Below, piece by piece: positions 10,028 to 18,649 of a DNA stretch of 64,000 nt. Both the position numbers and the translations under genes were made by a program. Source of the stretch: K23-9 sp964460665. Its GTDB lineage: Bacteria; Planctomycetota; Planctomycetia; Pirellulales; Pirellulaceae. How positions within the stretch are numbered: the stretch's first letter is position 1; every line of letters begins with the position of its first letter. A model generated the notes under the pieces. The model was not told the origin of the DNA. It did not search any database and saw nothing but the letters and a program-made list of their open reading frames with translations. The stretch spans positions 1 to 64,000 of the forward strand of contig CAYWSL010000002.1 in NCBI GenBank assembly GCA_964460665.1. Direction: 5' to 3'.

Positions 10028-10609
10028 ATGGTCTTTCCATACTCCCACGTTACATTGGCCGTTCTTATCGCGCTGAGCCTCTTTTGCATGTCCTCAGCAA
10101 ACGCACAGACCGCACGAAGCCTTCACCAGTTTTCCAGTACGCAGGAAGCCGCGAATTGGCAGATCGTCAACGATGGCGTCATGGGCGGACGATCCAGCAG
10201 CCAAGCGACAATCACGACAGATGGCAAGCTGCGATTCACGGGGAACTTGTCGCTAGAAAACAATGGCGGCTTCGCCTCCGTCCGATCACGCCCCAACGGA
10301 CAATTGCTTGGGTTGGCCGCTGGTAACTCGATCGTATTGCGGGTCAAAGGTGACGGCCGCAAATACACATTCAATTTGTACACACCGGAACGACGGACAG
10401 CGTTCTCGTATCAAATGAACTTTTCGACGATCAACGGACAGTGGACGGAAGTGCGACTGCCCGTCAGCCAATTTGTCGCACACTCATTCGGGCGACCTAT
10501 TCCCAGCATGCGTCTGAATCCCTCTCAAGTACAGGCGATCGGCATCCTGCTGGGCGACAAGCGACCAGGACCATTTCAGATCTCGGTCGACTGGATCAAC
10601 GTTCAATAG
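10028..10609 (+). CDS. secreted CIA30-family protein
   Basis: A protein of 193 residues with a clear signal peptide (hydrophobic core AVLIALSLF, cleavage probably after SSANA, about residue 26). The mature part matches the CIA30 (complex I intermediate-associated protein 30) fold: WQIVNDGVMGGRSSS near the start, then FTGNLSLENNGGFASVRS, the GDGRKYTFNLYT segment, and a C-terminal GILLGDKRPGPFQISVDWI. This galactose-binding-like jelly roll is common in bacterial envelope proteins; the ligand is unknown. Its last codons (IN VQ stop) coincide with the first unit of a 15-bp tandem repeat that continues into a scaffold gap, so the true C-terminus depends on how that repeat is resolved. Confidence 0.75.
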   Translation: MVFPYSHVTLAVLIALSLFCMSSANAQTARSLHQFSSTQEAANWQIVNDGVMGGRSSSQATITTDGKLRFTGNLSLENNGGFASVRSRPNGQLLGLAAGNSIVLRVKGDGRKYTFNLYTPERRTAFSYQMNFSTINGQWTEVRLPVSQFVAHSFGRPIPSMRLNPSQVQAIGILLGDKRPGPFQISVDWINVQ

Positions 10610-10753
10610 ATCAACGTTCAATANNNNNNNNNNNNNNNNNNNNNNNNNNNNNNNNNNNNNNNNNNNNNNNNNNNNNNNNNNNNNNNNNNNNNNNNNNNNN
10701 NNNNNNNNNNNNNNNNNNNNNNNGATCAACGTTCAATAGATCAACGTTCAATA
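10594..10753 (+). repeat. 15-bp tandem repeat interrupted by a 100-N gap
   Basis: Two perfect units of GATCAACGTTCAATA lie at 10594-10623 and two at 10724-10753, with N at 10624-10723. The first unit contains the stop of the CIA30-like gene. Copy number in the genome is unknown; the assembler broke here. Confidence 0.9.
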
Positions 10754-10820
10754 ATTGCCTGCAGTAGCTGACTCGCCCAACAAACGGCAACCACTGTCGC
10801 CGACGGTGGGGAATCCCCGT

Positions 10821-10850
10821 GTAGCTCCACGCTCTGGCGAGCGTGGCTAC
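10821..10850. repeat. REP-like hairpin
   Basis: GTAGC and CACGCTC pair with GAGCGTG and GCTAC around a TGGC loop, leaving a two-base bulge. There is no T-run, so it is not a simple terminator. It looks like a short dispersed palindromic intergenic unit, though no second copy is seen in this window. Confidence 0.5.
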
Positions 10851-10930
10851 CGCCGAGTTGGACAATGCCAGCTGCACGTCTCCTTTTGGATCAACTAGGC
10901 ACGCGGGACTCGGCAATCTACGATTCATGG

Positions 10931-13171
10931 ATGAACACCTCCGCCAAGCACGATTTGATCGCCACGTGTGCCTTTGGGCTGGAAGCTGTCGTGCGCCGCG
11001 AATTGGCGGGGATCGACATCGAAGCCACGATTGGTGAGTCCGGCCGCGTCCACTTCTCGGGCGATCTGCATACGATCTGCAAAGCCAACTTGTGGTTGCG
11101 GACAGCTGACCGCGTACTGATCCGGATCGCCGAATTTCCTGCGCCGGACTTTGACGCGTTGTTTGATACCGTCCGCGACTTGGATTGGGGGTCACGCCTT
11201 AGCGTTGACGCCGCGTTCCCTGTGACCGGGCGCAGTGTGAAGTCCACGTTGACTAGCGTCCCTGCCGTTCAGCGAACCGTCAAGCGCGCGATCGTGGACG
11301 CTTTGCAGCGTGACCACAACACCACGACGCTTCCGGAGACTGGAGCGGAATGCAAAATCGATATCGCGTTATTAAAAGACACTGCGACGCTGACGATGGA
11401 CACCACCGGCCGTAGTCTTCATCGGCGCGGTTATCGAACCGACATCTCTGCTGCACCGCTAAAAGAAACGTTGGCCGCGGCGATGGTCCTGCTTAGCTAC
11501 TGGCGCCGCGACAAGCCACTGATCGATCCGTTTTGCGGAAGCGGCACGATCCCGATCGAAGCCGCTCGGATTGGTCGCAACATGGCACCAGGACTGAATC
11601 GCGAATTCTCCGCCGAGTGGTGGCCAGGTTTTTCGCGTGAGATTTGGCTTGCTGCTCGCATAGAAGCCGAGGCGTCGCAGCTACCGCAGATGGAAGAACG
11701 AATCATCGGTAGCGACATCAATGGCAAGGTTCTGCGTGCCGCCCGCGACAACGCGATACGGGCGGGCGTCGCCGACGACATTCACTTTCAAGCCAGTCCA
11801 GTGTCTGCTGTGACCAGCAAGAAACGGTTCGGTTGCTTGATCACGAACCCGCCATACGGAAAGCGATTGGGCGAAGACGACTGGGAACTGTTTGAACTTT
11901 ACCGATCGATCCCCGAAGTGCTGCGGCACCTGCCGACATGGTCGCATTATTTCTTGACAGCGTTTCCAGGCTTCGAGAAAACAATGGGGCGAGAGGCTGA
12001 TCGCCGGCGCAAGCTGTACAACGCTCGGATCGAATGCACGTACTTTCAATTCCACGGCCCGAAACCCGTCCGAGACAAATCGGCGGATGGCGACGGCACA
12101 GAACCCAAGTCCGATTCTCAAGAGGCTCCCAAATCTCAAACCGACGAATCGCAAATCGTTAAGTCGCAAACGGGCAAACCGTACGTGCATGCGGTCGGTG
12201 ACGCTGCGTTTGGCGCCTTGTCGGCCAAAGCGACCGAGCAGGCGGGTTTGTTCCGTGCAAGACTAACCAAACGCGCCAGGCATCTTCGCCGCTGGCCGAC
12301 CAAGCGTGACATCACGTGCTTTCGACTGTACGAACGCGACGTGCCCGAAATTCCGTTGGTGGTTGATCGCTACGAAGATTACCTGCACATCACTGAATAC
12401 GAACGGCCACACGATCGTGACCGAGCACAGCATGCCAGTTGGCTAGAACTGATGGCCAAGACAGCGGGCGAAACGCTGGACATTCCAGAAAAGAACGTGT
12501 TCATGAAGACGCGTGAACGCCAGCGTGGCAAGAAGCAGCACGAAAAAGTCGACTACGCCAAACACGAGGTCGTCGTCCAGGAAGCGGGCTTGAAATTCCT
12601 GGTCAACTTATCCGACTACGTCGACACAGGCTTGTTTTTGGACCACCGCGTCACACGCCAGATGGTCCATGACATCGCCAAAGGCAAGACTTTCTTGAAC
12701 CTATTTGCTTACACCGGTTCATTTACCGTCTATGCGACCGACGGCGGAGCCAAACGCACAACCACGGTGGATCTTTCCAAGAATTACATCGCGTGGGCGC
12801 AGCGCAACATGGCTCGTAACGGATTCACCGGCGATCAACACAAGTACGTCGCCGAAGACGTCGGCCAGTTCATTCGCAACCATGCTCCCGGCGAAATGTA
12901 TGATTTAGTCGTGCTTGATCCGCCCACGTATTCCAACAGCAAACGCACCGAACAGGACTGGAACGTACAAACCGATGCTGTTCCATTGATCAACGACATG
13001 ATGCCATTGGTCCGCAAAGGTGGCGTGATTTACTTCAGCAACAACTTCCGCCGCTTCAAAATGGACACCGCAGAAATCCAGGCGACCGAAGTTCACGAGA
13101 TCAGCAAGCAAACCGTTCCCGAAGACTTCCGCAACAAACGAATCCACCGCTGCTGGCGGATCGTAAAATAG
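10931..13171 (+). CDS. rlmL: bifunctional 23S rRNA methyltransferase RlmKL
   Basis: A protein of 746 residues; the E. coli enzyme has 702. It methylates 23S rRNA at G2445 (N2, RlmL part) and G2069 (N7, RlmK part). The order is: a THUMP domain (about 30-150); the RlmL methyltransferase with DPFCGSGTIPIEAARIG and catalytic NPPYGKRLGE (about 200-375); a hydrophilic linker unusually rich in S, K, D and Q (about 385-425); then the RlmK part with NLFAYTGSFTVYA (SAM loop) and VLDPPTYSNSK. The ATG at 10931 (MNTSAKHDLIATCAFGLEA) aligns with the family N-terminus; the open frame extends 22 codons upstream without similarity. No Shine-Dalgarno is evident. Confidence 0.95.
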   Translation: MNTSAKHDLIATCAFGLEAVVRRELAGIDIEATIGESGRVHFSGDLHTICKANLWLRTADRVLIRIAEFPAPDFDALFDTVRDLDWGSRLSVDAAFPVTGRSVKSTLTSVPAVQRTVKRAIVDALQRDHNTTTLPETGAECKIDIALLKDTATLTMDTTGRSLHRRGYRTDISAAPLKETLAAAMVLLSYWRRDKPLIDPFCGSGTIPIEAARIGRNMAPGLNREFSAEWWPGFSREIWLAARIEAEASQLPQMEERIIGSDINGKVLRAARDNAIRAGVADDIHFQASPVSAVTSKKRFGCLITNPPYGKRLGEDDWELFELYRSIPEVLRHLPTWSHYFLTAFPGFEKTMGREADRRRKLYNARIECTYFQFHGPKPVRDKSADGDGTEPKSDSQEAPKSQTDESQIVKSQTGKPYVHAVGDAAFGALSAKATEQAGLFRARLTKRARHLRRWPTKRDITCFRLYERDVPEIPLVVDRYEDYLHITEYERPHDRDRAQHASWLELMAKTAGETLDIPEKNVFMKTRERQRGKKQHEKVDYAKHEVVVQEAGLKFLVNLSDYVDTGLFLDHRVTRQMVHDIAKGKTFLNLFAYTGSFTVYATDGGAKRTTTVDLSKNYIAWAQRNMARNGFTGDQHKYVAEDVGQFIRNHAPGEMYDLVVLDPPTYSNSKRTEQDWNVQTDAVPLINDMMPLVRKGGVIYFSNNFRRFKMDTAEIQATEVHEISKQTVPEDFRNKRIHRCWRIVK

Positions 13172-13515
13172 TGGCGTGCCGCGACTTGCAAAATGGTGGC
13201 GTGCCACGGTCGCTAGGGTAGATTTTCCAAATCGATCAAGTCTTGCGGACGCCCCACAATTCGTTTCATTCGCTTCAGCCATTCCAAACTTGCGAACGGT
13301 CGACCAGACGAAGTGTCGGCGGATTGGATCCACCAATCGGCAATTCCTTTGACGGTAGAAGCAGTTCAAATCGTCGAAATGACCCCGCATTTCAGCTTTT
13401 CCAGCAAAACGGCTCGCGGCCCTTGCCCAAAACACCCGATTCAGCGTAGTATTCGTGGCCCGGGAAGCTGTACTTATGCCAGCTGAACACACCCTAGATA
13501 CATGAGAAAAGACCG
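13172..13515. other. gene-free spacer before rpmE
   Basis: 344 bases. The left end repeats AAAATRGTGGCGTGCC twice (13166-13206 region). Open frames here lack recognisable content. The part just before rpmE would hold its promoter and leader, but no clear -35/-10 pair is visible. Confidence 0.5.
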
Positions 13516-13755
13516 ATGAAAGAGGGAATCCACCCTGATTACCAGGACACAACCGTTACTTGTGGTTGCGGCAATTCGTTTCAGACTCGTAGCGTAAAGT
13601 CCGAGCTGCGGATCGATATTTGCAATGACTGTCACCCGTTCTACACCGGCAAACTGAAGTTTGTTGACACGGCCGGACGGATCGACAAGTTCACCAAGAA
13701 GTTTGGTGCTGGCAACTACGGCAGCTTGCAAAAGAAAAAGCCAAAGAAGAAGTAG
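13516..13755 (+). CDS. rpmE: 50S ribosomal protein L31
   Basis: A protein of 79 residues starting MKEGIHPDYQDTTVTCGCGN. It is the zinc-binding (C+) form of L31, with Cys16, Cys18, Cys36 and Cys39 (CGC and CNDC) as ligands. HPFYTGKLKFVDTAGRIDKF is the family signature and the tail is lysine-rich. The protein sits at the central protuberance of the large subunit. A GAAAAGA purine run precedes the ATG. The gene is monocistronic: a strong intrinsic terminator follows within 30 bases. prfA and prmC, also translation genes, follow downstream. Confidence 0.96.
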   Translation: MKEGIHPDYQDTTVTCGCGNSFQTRSVKSELRIDICNDCHPFYTGKLKFVDTAGRIDKFTKKFGAGNYGSLQKKKPKKK

Positions 13756-13780
13756 CTTTTCTATTAGCGAACAACGAATC

Positions 13781-13821
13781 AGCCGCATGGTCCAATCCAA
13801 TTGGACGCCATGCGGCTTTTT
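13781..13821 (+). terminator. intrinsic terminator of rpmE
   Basis: AGCCGCATGG-TCCAA pairs with TTGGA-CG-CCATGCGGCT (10 + 5 bp, two-base bulge, 5-base loop) and is followed by TTTTT. Confidence 0.9.
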
Positions 13822-13832
13822 CAGTGCCCTGA

Positions 13833-14042
13833 TTGACCCAAGATCGGCGACAACCGGTTTAGCTGACGACTCCGTATCGACCACGCCNNNNNNNNNNNNN
13901 NNNNNNNNNNNNNNNNNNNNNNNNNNNNNNNNNNNNNNNNNNNNNNNNNNNNNNNNNNNNNNNNNNNNNNNNNNNNNNNNNNNNNNNTTGACCCAAGATC
14001 GGCGACAACCGGTTTAGCTGACGACTCCGTATCGACCACGCC
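13833..14042. other. 100-N scaffold gap flanked by identical 55-mers
   Basis: Bases 13833-13887 and 13988-14042 are identical over exactly 55 bases, with N at 13888-13987. The real sequence is most likely one copy of the 55-mer with no gap. Confidence 0.85.
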
Positions 14043-14098
14043 GTATCGACTACGCCATATCGACTACGCCATATCGACTACGCCATATCGATTACTCT
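14029..14098 (+). repeat. 14-bp tandem repeat upstream of prfA
   Basis: Five units of RTATCGAYTACGCC (first GTATCGACCACGCC, then ATATCGACTACGCC twice, the last degenerate). They end 37 bases before the prfA start codon and may vary in copy number. Confidence 0.85.
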
Positions 14099-14135
14099 GG
14101 GCCCACTTCACTCCGACCGTTAGACTTTCTGAACG

Positions 14136-15215
14136 ATGAGCACGATCCGCGACACGCTTGAAGAAAAGCTGGCTCGATTCGAGCAGCTTGAACGCGACAT
14201 GTCCGACCCCGAAGTCCTTGCTGACGGGAGCCGGATGAGCGCGACTGCGCGCGAACACGGCGGATTGGCCAAAGTCGCTGGCAAATACCGAACGTTCAAA
14301 CGACTGACCGACGAAATCCACGGCTGCCAAGAGATGGCCGAAGCGGCGGACGATCCCGAAGAACGCGACATGGCGGAAGCCGAAATGGCCGACTTGCGCG
14401 GCCAACGCGAAGAGCTCTGGGAAGACCTGCTTTCGCTGACCGTTGGCGGCGAAGACAGTCACCGAACACGATGCGTGATGGAAATCCGAGCCGGAACCGG
14501 TGGCGACGAAGCCGCTTTGTTCGCGCGCGACTTGTTCGAGATGTATCGTCGCTATGCGGAAATCAAAGGCTGGAAAACCGAAGTGATGGACATGAGCGCC
14601 ACCGAAATGGGCGGCTTCAAAGATATCACTCTGACACTCGAAGGCGAGAATGTCTTTCGTGACTTGGCTTATGAATCCGGCGGCCACCGCGTGCAGCGAG
14701 TTCCCGAGACGGAAACGCAGGGACGCGTGCACACGTCGGCGGCGACGGTCGCGGTTATGCCAGAACCAGAAGACGTCGAAATCGAACTGAAACCAGATGA
14801 CTACCGAAAAGATTTCTACGGTGCATCGGGGCCTGGTGGACAGCACGTCAACAAAACCGATTCGGCCTGCCGACTGACGCACCACGAAACCGGTATCGTC
14901 GTTCAGTGCCAAGACGAAAAGAGCCAACACAAAAACTTGGCCAAGGCACTTCGAGTCCTGAAGGCCAGGATCTACGAAAAGAAACGCGAAGAAGAAGCTG
15001 CCAAACAGGCCGAAGCGAGGAAGGGCCTGATCGGATCGGGCGACCGCAGCCAACGCATTCGCACCTACAACTTCCCGCAGAATCGCTTGACCGATCACCG
15101 GATCAACTTGACGCTTTACAAGCTGGATCAAATCATTGGCGGCGACGTGACGGCCGTTACCGATGCCCTGATTGAATATGACCGTGACCAGCTACGCGGC
15201 GACATGGGCGACTAA
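14136..15215 (+). CDS. prfA: peptide chain release factor 1
   Basis: A protein of 359 residues, the normal RF1 length. It recognises UAA/UAG and triggers peptide release. The GGQ motif is at residues 234-236 (SGPGGQHVNKTDSACRLTH). The codon-recognition tripeptide is PET at 190-192 (RVPETETQGRVHTSA), where E. coli has PAT. MEIRAGTGGDEAALFARDL is the usual RF1 signature. The ATG at 14136 gives the standard N-terminus. prmC, which methylates the GGQ glutamine, follows 84 bases downstream on the same strand, so the two probably form an operon. The region before it holds a 14-bp tandem repeat. Confidence 0.97.
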   Translation: MSTIRDTLEEKLARFEQLERDMSDPEVLADGSRMSATAREHGGLAKVAGKYRTFKRLTDEIHGCQEMAEAADDPEERDMAEAEMADLRGQREELWEDLLSLTVGGEDSHRTRCVMEIRAGTGGDEAALFARDLFEMYRRYAEIKGWKTEVMDMSATEMGGFKDITLTLEGENVFRDLAYESGGHRVQRVPETETQGRVHTSAATVAVMPEPEDVEIELKPDDYRKDFYGASGPGGQHVNKTDSACRLTHHETGIVVQCQDEKSQHKNLAKALRVLKARIYEKKREEEAAKQAEARKGLIGSGDRSQRIRTYNFPQNRLTDHRINLTLYKLDQIIGGDVTAVTDALIEYDRDQLRGDMGD

Positions 15216-15299
15216 GTCGTCGCCGAACGACTTCTATTCGTTTCTATTCGTTTCCGAATCCACCACCAAATCAACGGATTGAAACCCGTTCTAAGCATC

Positions 15300-16190
15300 A
15301 TGTCCGAAACTCAGGATGAAGCCTGGACCGTACTTCGTCTACTTGAGTGGACAACGGACTTCTTCAAAAAACGTGGTTGCGCATCGGCTCGCTTGGACGC
15401 CGAAGTCCTGCTAGCACACGCTCGAGACTGCAGTCGCATTGAACTGTACACCGCGTTTGCCGAAGTTCCAGGTGACGAACAGCGTGTGGCATTTCGTGAA
15501 TTAGTTCGCCGTCGTGGTGAAGGCATGCCGGTAGCTCAACTGGTTGGCTATCGTGAATTCTACTCACTGCAGTTCCGCATCGACGACAATGTCTTGATTC
15601 CTCGCCCGGAAACCGAGCACTTGGTCATCGAAGCGCTCGACTGCGCCAAAGCGATGAACATCACCGATCGCCCCCTGCAAATCGCCGACGTGGGAACCGG
15701 TAGCGGAGCAATCGCTGTCTCGGTGGCCGAGCACTTTCCAAAAGCTCAGTTCACCGCGATCGACTTGAGCCCTGCGGCGCTGAAAATTGCACAGTGGAAT
15801 GCTGAAAAGCACGAAGTCGATTCACGCATTTCGTTCGTCGAAAGCGACCTGTTGTCGGATGTGCCCACGCCCGAAAAGTTCGACATCATTTGTAGCAATC
15901 CACCGTACATTAGCGAAGAAGAGTACCAGGACTTGTCGCCTACAGTTCGCGATTTTGAACCACGTGAAGCGCTCGTCGCTGGGCCAGACGGGACCGAAGT
16001 CATCAAGCGTCTGCTGGGCGAATCGTACAACCGAATCCAACCTGGCGGGCGGTTGATTATCGAACTAAGCCCGATGATCGCCGACGCGTGCGCCGAACTG
16101 GTCGAACAGATCTCGGAACTAGAAGACATGCGGTTTATCAAAGACCTAGCCGGTCACAAACGGATCCTTTCGGTTGGGCGAAAGTCATAG
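15300..16190 (+). CDS. prmC: peptide chain release factor N5-glutamine methyltransferase
   Basis: A protein of 296 residues. It uses SAM to methylate the glutamine of the GGQ motif in release factors. The helical N-terminal substrate domain (about 1-85) includes ARLDAEVLLAH, and FRIDDNVLIPRPETEHLV leads into the methyltransferase domain. SAM loop VGTGSGAIAV is at about 131-140 and the catalytic NPPY at 200-203 (CSNPPYISEEEY). An ATG at 15300 is preferred to one at 15279 because it matches the family N-terminus better; either is possible. It forms a unit with prfA. Confidence 0.96.
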   Translation: MSETQDEAWTVLRLLEWTTDFFKKRGCASARLDAEVLLAHARDCSRIELYTAFAEVPGDEQRVAFRELVRRRGEGMPVAQLVGYREFYSLQFRIDDNVLIPRPETEHLVIEALDCAKAMNITDRPLQIADVGTGSGAIAVSVAEHFPKAQFTAIDLSPAALKIAQWNAEKHEVDSRISFVESDLLSDVPTPEKFDIICSNPPYISEEEYQDLSPTVRDFEPREALVAGPDGTEVIKRLLGESYNRIQPGGRLIIELSPMIADACAELVEQISELEDMRFIKDLAGHKRILSVGRKS

Positions 16191-16215
16191 TTTCAAAGCT
16201 ACTTGTGTCGGGCTT

Positions 16216-17733
16216 TCACTTGGACACGTTATCCAAGTAGTCGCAAATCGCTTCGACGTTTTTGATAAACGTTGCTGATGAAACCACGCCTTCGGGTGGA
16301 ATCACTTTCTTACCATCCGCATCGCGAACAAAACCGGGCTCAAGCCAACCGCCAGCTTCTGTTTGTGCCTTCATAGCGGATGACGCCCCAGCCAACGCCT
16401 GGCCGGCTGACTTGGTCGATTTACCCGCAGTCGGATCTTTCAACAACGCGTTGTACTCGCGCTGGATTCGATTCAGACGCGATTTCTGGATAAAACTGTA
16501 GTGATCGGGCATCGCCGAATCGTCCGACGTGATCCGGTAATCCTTGTCGAAGTAGATCGGCCGATTGGTTTTCAGTTCGTAGTAACGACTAAGCTTGCCG
16601 TCCTTGCGAAGACTGGACTTCAAGTACGCCAGCGCCGGAGGAATCGGTTTCAAGTATCGCTCGTCTTTTGACGCGCGAAACAAACGCATCAATGTCAGCA
16701 GGACGTCTTGGGATTCGCCGCCGGTAATGGCTGGCGGTTCAAATTTACGGTCCCAAACCGGCTCCATCGCGTGGTTGTATTGCTGGGCCCAGGCGGGTTG
16801 CGGAGGCGGCATCTGCGCGAGAATCAGAAACTCTCCACCTCGCTTGGCGCTATACCAATAGCGGTCATCATTGTAGACCTCGGCAGCCAACAACATCGTT
16901 TCGATCATGTCCAACGTGATACGATCGTTCAACACATAGCAACCAGTAAAGTCCTTGGTCCATGTTCGCGACCATTGGTTGGGGTAAACCGCTTTGACCA
17001 CCGGGTAGCGTGTTGTACTGGGCGATTTGATTGGAAACCGGTCGTAATTGTGGCTCCAAGCACCAATCGGGTACTGCACACCCAAGGCGGCTTCCAGGGC
17101 ATACGTGGCCGCTTCGTGAACCGCCTTATCCTTGAACCGAAGACGCTGGTCCAGCGTCGCCAAAAAACGAATGGCTGCTGGCGTCGTGTCGTCATCGATC
17201 AACGTCTTGTTGGTTTTGAACTTTCGTTTCCGCCAAACATCCCAGCCACCGGGCCATTCGTACGCAGGAACCTTGTCGCGACCACCGTTTGCCCCAACGC
17301 GATACGGAATCGATTCGCGTCGCTTGGGATTGAAGTCAATGGAATACCCCCAACCACCGCTACGAAGTTGGCCTTTGATCAAAGCATCCGCCACCGCGCG
17401 GGCCGCGTCTAAGTGAACTTGGTCGCCTGTGGATTGGTGGGCGCGCAGGAAAGCCAAACCGACAGCGGGTGTTCCAGGCGGTTGCACCCACACTCGGCTT
17501 GGGCCAGCGACACCTTCGCCGTGACTTAGTTTTCCGTCAGCGCTACTGACCCACGCATAGCCGCCGTGCACGGCAACCTTGTCGCGCATAAACGTTGTCG
17601 CACGCAACAGCGAAGCTTGTGCCGCAGCCGGACTGATTTCGTCAGCACTAACAGATGTAAACGGAGCCTTCGCAAGCTGACTGAGCAGCGTCACGATCAA
17701 TACGATTGCCAAACGGGTTGCTGGTCGTTTCAT
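16216..17733 (-). CDS. secreted pectate lyase-like protein (PL10 type)
   Basis: A protein of 505 residues with a signal peptide (LAIVLIVTLLSQLA, cleavage near SVSA, about residue 30). The body is an alpha/alpha-toroid-like sequence with W-rich motifs: RSGGWGYSIDFNP, LIDDDTTPAAIRFLATLD, GVQYPIGAWSHNYDRFP, DRITLDMIETMLLAAEVY and GGESQDVLLTLMRLF. The order and DDTTPAAIRFLA resemble the PL10 pectic acid lyase family (compare the D-x-A-T-T-T motif of Pel10 enzymes). PL10 enzymes cleave polygalacturonate by beta-elimination with an essential Arg and Ca2+. Key residues could not be confirmed by eye, so a relative with another polysaccharide substrate is possible. It is convergent with prmC. Confidence 0.65.
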   Translation of the reverse strand: MKRPATRLAIVLIVTLLSQLAKAPFTSVSADEISPAAAQASLLRATTFMRDKVAVHGGYAWVSSADGKLSHGEGVAGPSRVWVQPPGTPAVGLAFLRAHQSTGDQVHLDAARAVADALIKGQLRSGGWGYSIDFNPKRRESIPYRVGANGGRDKVPAYEWPGGWDVWRKRKFKTNKTLIDDDTTPAAIRFLATLDQRLRFKDKAVHEAATYALEAALGVQYPIGAWSHNYDRFPIKSPSTTRYPVVKAVYPNQWSRTWTKDFTGCYVLNDRITLDMIETMLLAAEVYNDDRYWYSAKRGGEFLILAQMPPPQPAWAQQYNHAMEPVWDRKFEPPAITGGESQDVLLTLMRLFRASKDERYLKPIPPALAYLKSSLRKDGKLSRYYELKTNRPIYFDKDYRITSDDSAMPDHYSFIQKSRLNRIQREYNALLKDPTAGKSTKSAGQALAGASSAMKAQTEAGGWLEPGFVRDADGKKVIPPEGVVSSATFIKNVEAICDYLDNVSK

Positions 17734-17824
17734 GCCTAATTGCTTTGGCTAGGTGTGACGCGTTACCCTGACGATGCACTAGAAATTTATTTCAACAAGA
17801 GCCACTAGGCACTGGATCGCAGAC

Positions 17825-18394
17825 TTGGACCTCAGCAACCGCTACGCCGGACTCATTTTTGATTGCGACGGAACCCTCACAGACTCGATGCCGCTTCACT
17901 ATATCGCGTGGCGCGATACGATGGCTCGCTACAACATCGACTTTACCACAGAACGCTTCTACGCTCTGGGCGGCATGCCCAGCGAGAAAATCATTCGGCT
18001 GCTCTGCGACGAGCACGGTATTACAGGTATCGATGTCGATGTCGTAGCGGAACAAAAAGAGGTCGCATTTGTCGACCGAATCGACCAGCTGAAACCCAAA
18101 GATGATGTCTGCCAAATCGTACGAGACCATATCGGAAAACTGCCCCTGGCGGTCGCCTCAGGTGGTCCGCGACAAAGCGTGTTTTTACAGCTGTCGGCAA
18201 TCGGTCTTCGCGACGTTTTTGACTCCATCGTGGGGGCAGAGGACACTGATCGGCACAAGCCAGAACCGGATGTGTTCCTGAAAGCGGCAAAGCAAATCGG
18301 CGTCCAGCCGTCCGAATGTCTGGTTTATGAGGATTCTCCGCTGGGAATCCAGGCCGCTGTCGCAGCCGGAATGGACTACATCGACGTGCGTTAG
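17825..18394 (+). CDS. HAD-superfamily hydrolase, beta-phosphoglucomutase-like
   Basis: A protein of 189 residues. Motif I is FDCDGTLTDSMPLHY with the nucleophile Asp near residue 14; motif II is VASGGPRQSV; motif III/IV is RHKPEPDVFLKAAKQI and YEDSPLGIQAAVAAGMD. The cap insertion after motif I (ITWR-like YIAWRDTMARYNIDF) is that of the phosphoglucomutase/phosphatase subgroup. No ATG exists upstream of the catalytic motif in this frame, so a TTG at 17825 was chosen; the exact start is uncertain. The substrate is probably a sugar phosphate, which is inference only. It is divergent from the PL10-like gene. Confidence 0.85.
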   Translation: MDLSNRYAGLIFDCDGTLTDSMPLHYIAWRDTMARYNIDFTTERFYALGGMPSEKIIRLLCDEHGITGIDVDVVAEQKEVAFVDRIDQLKPKDDVCQIVRDHIGKLPLAVASGGPRQSVFLQLSAIGLRDVFDSIVGAEDTDRHKPEPDVFLKAAKQIGVQPSECLVYEDSPLGIQAAVAAGMDYIDVR

Positions 18395-18649
18395 GGGAAA
18401 ATCAACCGCTATTCGCGGCCATACCATGCGGCGGGGCCCGAATATCCGTCGCCCAAGTGTACAAAATGCCCATCAAATACCGAAAAACGAATTTGCCTCG
18501 CGCGAAGTCCTGAATACCATCACGTTGTGGCAGGTACTACCAAGTACGATCAAACGGCAATTCTTCGGGTACATGCAGATTTGCAATTATGAAATCTCCA
18601 TACCCCGTCGCCCCAAAAACCTGATTTCTCCGTGGCTTCCTTTTCCCGC

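Noticed and set aside
13172..13515. A small gene before rpmE (open frame 13243-13449)
   Set aside because: No similarity, no ribosome binding site and a composition like non-coding sequence.
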